Below are positions 62,146 through 64,000 of a DNA stretch of 64,000 bases, piece after piece (the first letter of the stretch is position 1; every line of letters begins with the position of its first letter). A program made the translations under genes and the position numbers. The notes under the pieces are model-generated. The model saw only the letters and a list, made by a program, of their open reading frames with translations, made no database searches and had not been told where the DNA came from. This DNA comes from Bordetella parapertussis (lineage in GTDB: Bacteria; Pseudomonadota; Gammaproteobacteria; Burkholderiales; Casimicrobiaceae): positions 1-64,000 of the forward strand of contig CALQLA020000012.1 of NCBI GenBank assembly GCA_943331295.2, in the 5' to 3' direction.

Positions 62146-62193
62146 TTGACATCTCTTTGCGTATATTCGTATGATGATGCGCAATACGGAAAC
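62146..62193 (+). promoter_or_regulatory. Promoter and operator of the tailed-cupin gene (site E)
   Basis: TTGACA (62146-62151), 18 bases and TATGAT (62170-62175) are a strong sigma-70-type promoter. TGCGCAATACGGAAA (62178-62192), the shared element with one mismatch, lies directly after the -10 and covers the expected start of transcription, a place that favours repression. Confidence 0.7.
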
Positions 62194-62236
62194 ATTCGGA
62201 GCGATCAAGCGCTTCCGCGCACGAGGAGGAAAGGCG

Positions 62237-62881
62237 ATGGCGAAGACGAGCGGAAAAGCCGGAAAGGCGAAGACGGGTATTGCGAAGGCTGCCAAGGCAG
62301 CCCCCAAGCCCGCGGCGCAGCGCAAAGTTGCGAAGGCGACCACGGCGGCGAAACCGGCTGCCAAGCCTGCGCCCGGCCGCACTACGGCGAAAACGGCGCG
62401 CCCGGCTGCCAAGTCCGCGAAGCCGGCCGCCAAGCGCGCACCGCGCCGCGCGGCGGTCAAGAAGGCGCGCTCGGTCGATCCGAGCAAGCGCCACACGTTC
62501 CTGATCAAGCACTTCGAGGGTGACTCGGACTTCAAGAACGACGGTCACCGTGCGTATGCCTTCTACCGCGACCTCGGCCTCGCCAAGGCGACCAACGGCA
62601 TGGCGCAGGCACACATCATCCGCATGGTGCCCCCGTGCACGGACGAGGTGCGCAAGCGCCACTATCACGTCACGAAACTCCAGTACGCCTACATCCTGCG
62701 CGGCTGGATGAAGCTCGAGGTCGAAGGCCAGGGTCCGATGGTCGCCAAGGAGGGCACGTTCTTCATGCTGCCCCAGAACATCAGGCACACAGTGCTCGAC
62801 TACTCGGACGATTGCGAGATGATGGAAGTCATCTTGCCCGCCGACTACGAGACGGTGAGCGTCCCGCCTGTCGCCGTCTGA
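62237..62881 (+). CDS. Cupin with histone-H1-like N-terminal tail
   Basis: This is a 214-residue protein of unusual make-up. Residues 1-80 hold about 17 Lys, 7 Arg and 28 Ala with no acidic residue, in H1-like units (KAAKAAPKPAAQ, AKPAAKPAPG, KSAKPAAKRAP). Residues about 85-214 are a cupin: RKRHYHVTKLQYAYILRGWM and FFMLPQNIRHTVLDY. The ATG at 62237 has AGGAGG seven bases upstream; an earlier in-frame ATG at 62171 overlaps the promoter. Such tails bind DNA or polyanions in AlgP/H1-like proteins. The role here is unknown. Confidence 0.85.
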   Translation: MAKTSGKAGKAKTGIAKAAKAAPKPAAQRKVAKATTAAKPAAKPAPGRTTAKTARPAAKSAKPAAKRAPRRAAVKKARSVDPSKRHTFLIKHFEGDSDFKNDGHRAYAFYRDLGLAKATNGMAQAHIIRMVPPCTDEVRKRHYHVTKLQYAYILRGWMKLEVEGQGPMVAKEGTFFMLPQNIRHTVLDYSDDCEMMEVILPADYETVSVPPVAV

Positions 62882-62996
62882 GAATGGGCGATCGCGCCGG
62901 CGGTCGGGCTTCGTGCTCGCGCCGCCGCCGCTTCGGTCCTAAGGCAAGATTGGTGCTGCACACTCCGGTGTTTGCGCGTGGGACGGCCCGCCGCGC

Positions 62997-64000
62997 TCAC
63001 AGCCCCAGCACGTTCTTGGCGACGATCCCGCGCTGGATTTCGCTGCTTCCGCCGTAGATCGTCGCCGGGCGCGCGTTGAAGTAGGTCGCGAGCACGTCCT
63101 CCGGACCCGCTCCGAACTCGGAGGTCGAGCGCACAGGCCCCGCGCTCGCCGCCGCCTCTAGCATCAGCTCGGAAATGCGAGCGTAGGTCTCGGTGGCGAA
63201 AATTTTCAGTATCGACACGTCAGGCCCCAGCTTGCGGCCGGCGCGCACTTCGTCGGCGAATCTGCCGTACAGGCTCGACAGATCCTCGACGTCGAGCGCG
63301 AGGCGCGTGTAGCGCTCGGCGAAGACGGGATCGGCGAACAGCGCATTCGCATCGCCAAGCCGCTCGAGCTGGCGAAGCGCGTACTGCGACTGCTTCGGGC
63401 TGCCGAGAAAGATCCGCTCGAAGCCGAGCAGCGACTTCGCGATGCCCCATCCGGCATTGGGCTTGCCGACCAGGTTGTCGCGCGACACGCGCACGTCGTC
63501 GAAGAATACCTCGCAGAACTCCTCTTCGCCGGCGAGGTTGCGAATCGGCCTCACGGTAATGCCGGGCGCCGTCATGTCGACGAGCAGGAAGCTGATGCCC
63601 TCCTGCTTGCGCGCGGCCGCATCGGTGCGCACCAGCAGGAACATGTGCGTGGCGTCCTGCGCGAGCGTCGTCCAGGTCTTCTGGCCGTTGACGACGTACG
63701 CGTCGCCGTCGATCACCGCGGACGTGCGCAGGCTCGCGAGATCCGAACCGGCATTGGGTTCCGAATAGCCCTGGCACCAGAGATGCTCGCCCGAGATGAT
63801 CCGGGGCAGGTACAGCGCGCGCTGCGCGTCTGTGCCCTCCTGGATCAGCAGCGGGCCGACGAGGTTGATCCCCATGTCCGGCGTTCGCGCTACGCCGAAA
63901 GCCTCCTGCTCTTCCAGCAGAATGAGTAGCTTGTCCTGCCCGAGGCCCATCCCGCCCCAGCGCACAGGCCAGGCGGGCGCGGCCCAGCCCTTCGCCGAGA
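62997..64000 (-). CDS. Acyl-CoA dehydrogenase (5' end outside window)
   Basis: This is the C-terminal about 334 residues of a flavin acyl-CoA dehydrogenase. It shows WCQGYSEPNAGSDLASLRT for flavin/substrate contacts, DAYVVNGQKTWTTLA, VRVSRDNLVGKPNAGW and the end IYGGSSEIQRGIVAKNVLGL. The frame continues beyond the edge: residues before the GTG at 63965 read AKGWAAPAWPV, as in intact relatives. It would introduce the double bond that MaoC then hydrates. It is oriented away from the cupin gene. Confidence 0.93.
   Translation of the reverse strand, partial: SAKGWAAPAWPVRWGGMGLGQDKLLILLEEQEAFGVARTPDMGINLVGPLLIQEGTDAQRALYLPRIISGEHLWCQGYSEPNAGSDLASLRTSAVIDGDAYVVNGQKTWTTLAQDATHMFLLVRTDAAARKQEGISFLLVDMTAPGITVRPIRNLAGEEEFCEVFFDDVRVSRDNLVGKPNAGWGIAKSLLGFERIFLGSPKQSQYALRQLERLGDANALFADPVFAERYTRLALDVEDLSSLYGRFADEVRAGRKLGPDVSILKIFATETYARISELMLEAAASAGPVRSTSEFGAGPEDVLATYFNARPATIYGGSSEIQRGIVAKNVLGL

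Overview
The window is GC-rich, densely packed DNA with codon use and gene content typical of a betaproteobacterium, most likely Burkholderiales-like. The pointers are a solitary Bug/TctC-type binding protein, a branched-chain amino acid (Liv) type ABC operon tied to CoA and aldol chemistry, DUF2189 and DUF2252 proteins, and a GC-rich dispersed repeat of the kind common in that group. The organism is inferred from content only. No rRNA, tRNA, CRISPR array, phage or intact insertion sequence was seen.

Layout. 0-6.8 kb: a complete LivHMGF-type transporter (no binding protein in view) followed on the same strand by an alpha/beta hydrolase, a FlK-like hotdog thioesterase and a class II aldolase/SDR fusion. 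6.8-11 kb: a K+ channel-like protein with a repeated coiled-coil tail, small envelope proteins and a ThrE-type exporter. 11.6-16 kb: an arginine/ornithine-type antiporter, arginine deiminase and an NhaC antiporter. 16-20.4 kb: RND efflux adaptor and pump. 20.4-25.1 kb: a six-gene Mrp/Mbh-type cation antiporter operon led by an unknown membrane protein; one subunit is a three-domain fusion and no MrpA is present. 25.2-30 kb: a Trp/Gly/Asn-rich secreted protein, small envelope proteins, a GntP permease, an exact 85-bp tandem duplication, a patatin and LapA. 30-38 kb: an outer-membrane efflux protein, two paralogous hydrolases flanking a patatin lipoprotein (with a gene-conversion-like identical tract), an AI-2E family protein and a YihY protein. 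38-46.5 kb: an unknown secreted protein, an alkylsulfatase-like enzyme, DUF2252, DUF2189, a Bug protein and a PEP-mutase/isocitrate-lyase family enzyme.

46.5-50.5 kb is a decayed junction. It holds a frameshifted, headless MltF-like gene, a D-threonine-aldolase-like enzyme, a cupin and the 3' half of an amidohydrolase gene that stops where the next cluster begins.

50.5-64 kb is the most interesting part: an apparently coordinated catabolic and uptake cluster. It contains two SDRs, a ThDP enzyme, an IclR regulator, a GST, an FbpABC-like ABC importer, two cupins, MaoC, DUF35, a thiolase-fold protein without the usual nucleophilic Cys, and an acyl-CoA dehydrogenase cut by the window edge. Four of its promoters carry the same near-palindromic element (core CGNAATACGGAAA) on or just after the -10 box, next to a TTGAC[A/C] -35 box. 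Degenerate copies lie at the IclR and thiolase promoters. I infer that the IclR protein controls the whole cluster as one regulon for an unidentified acid that is handled as a CoA ester. One cupin in this cluster carries a histone-H1-like Lys/Ala/Pro tail.
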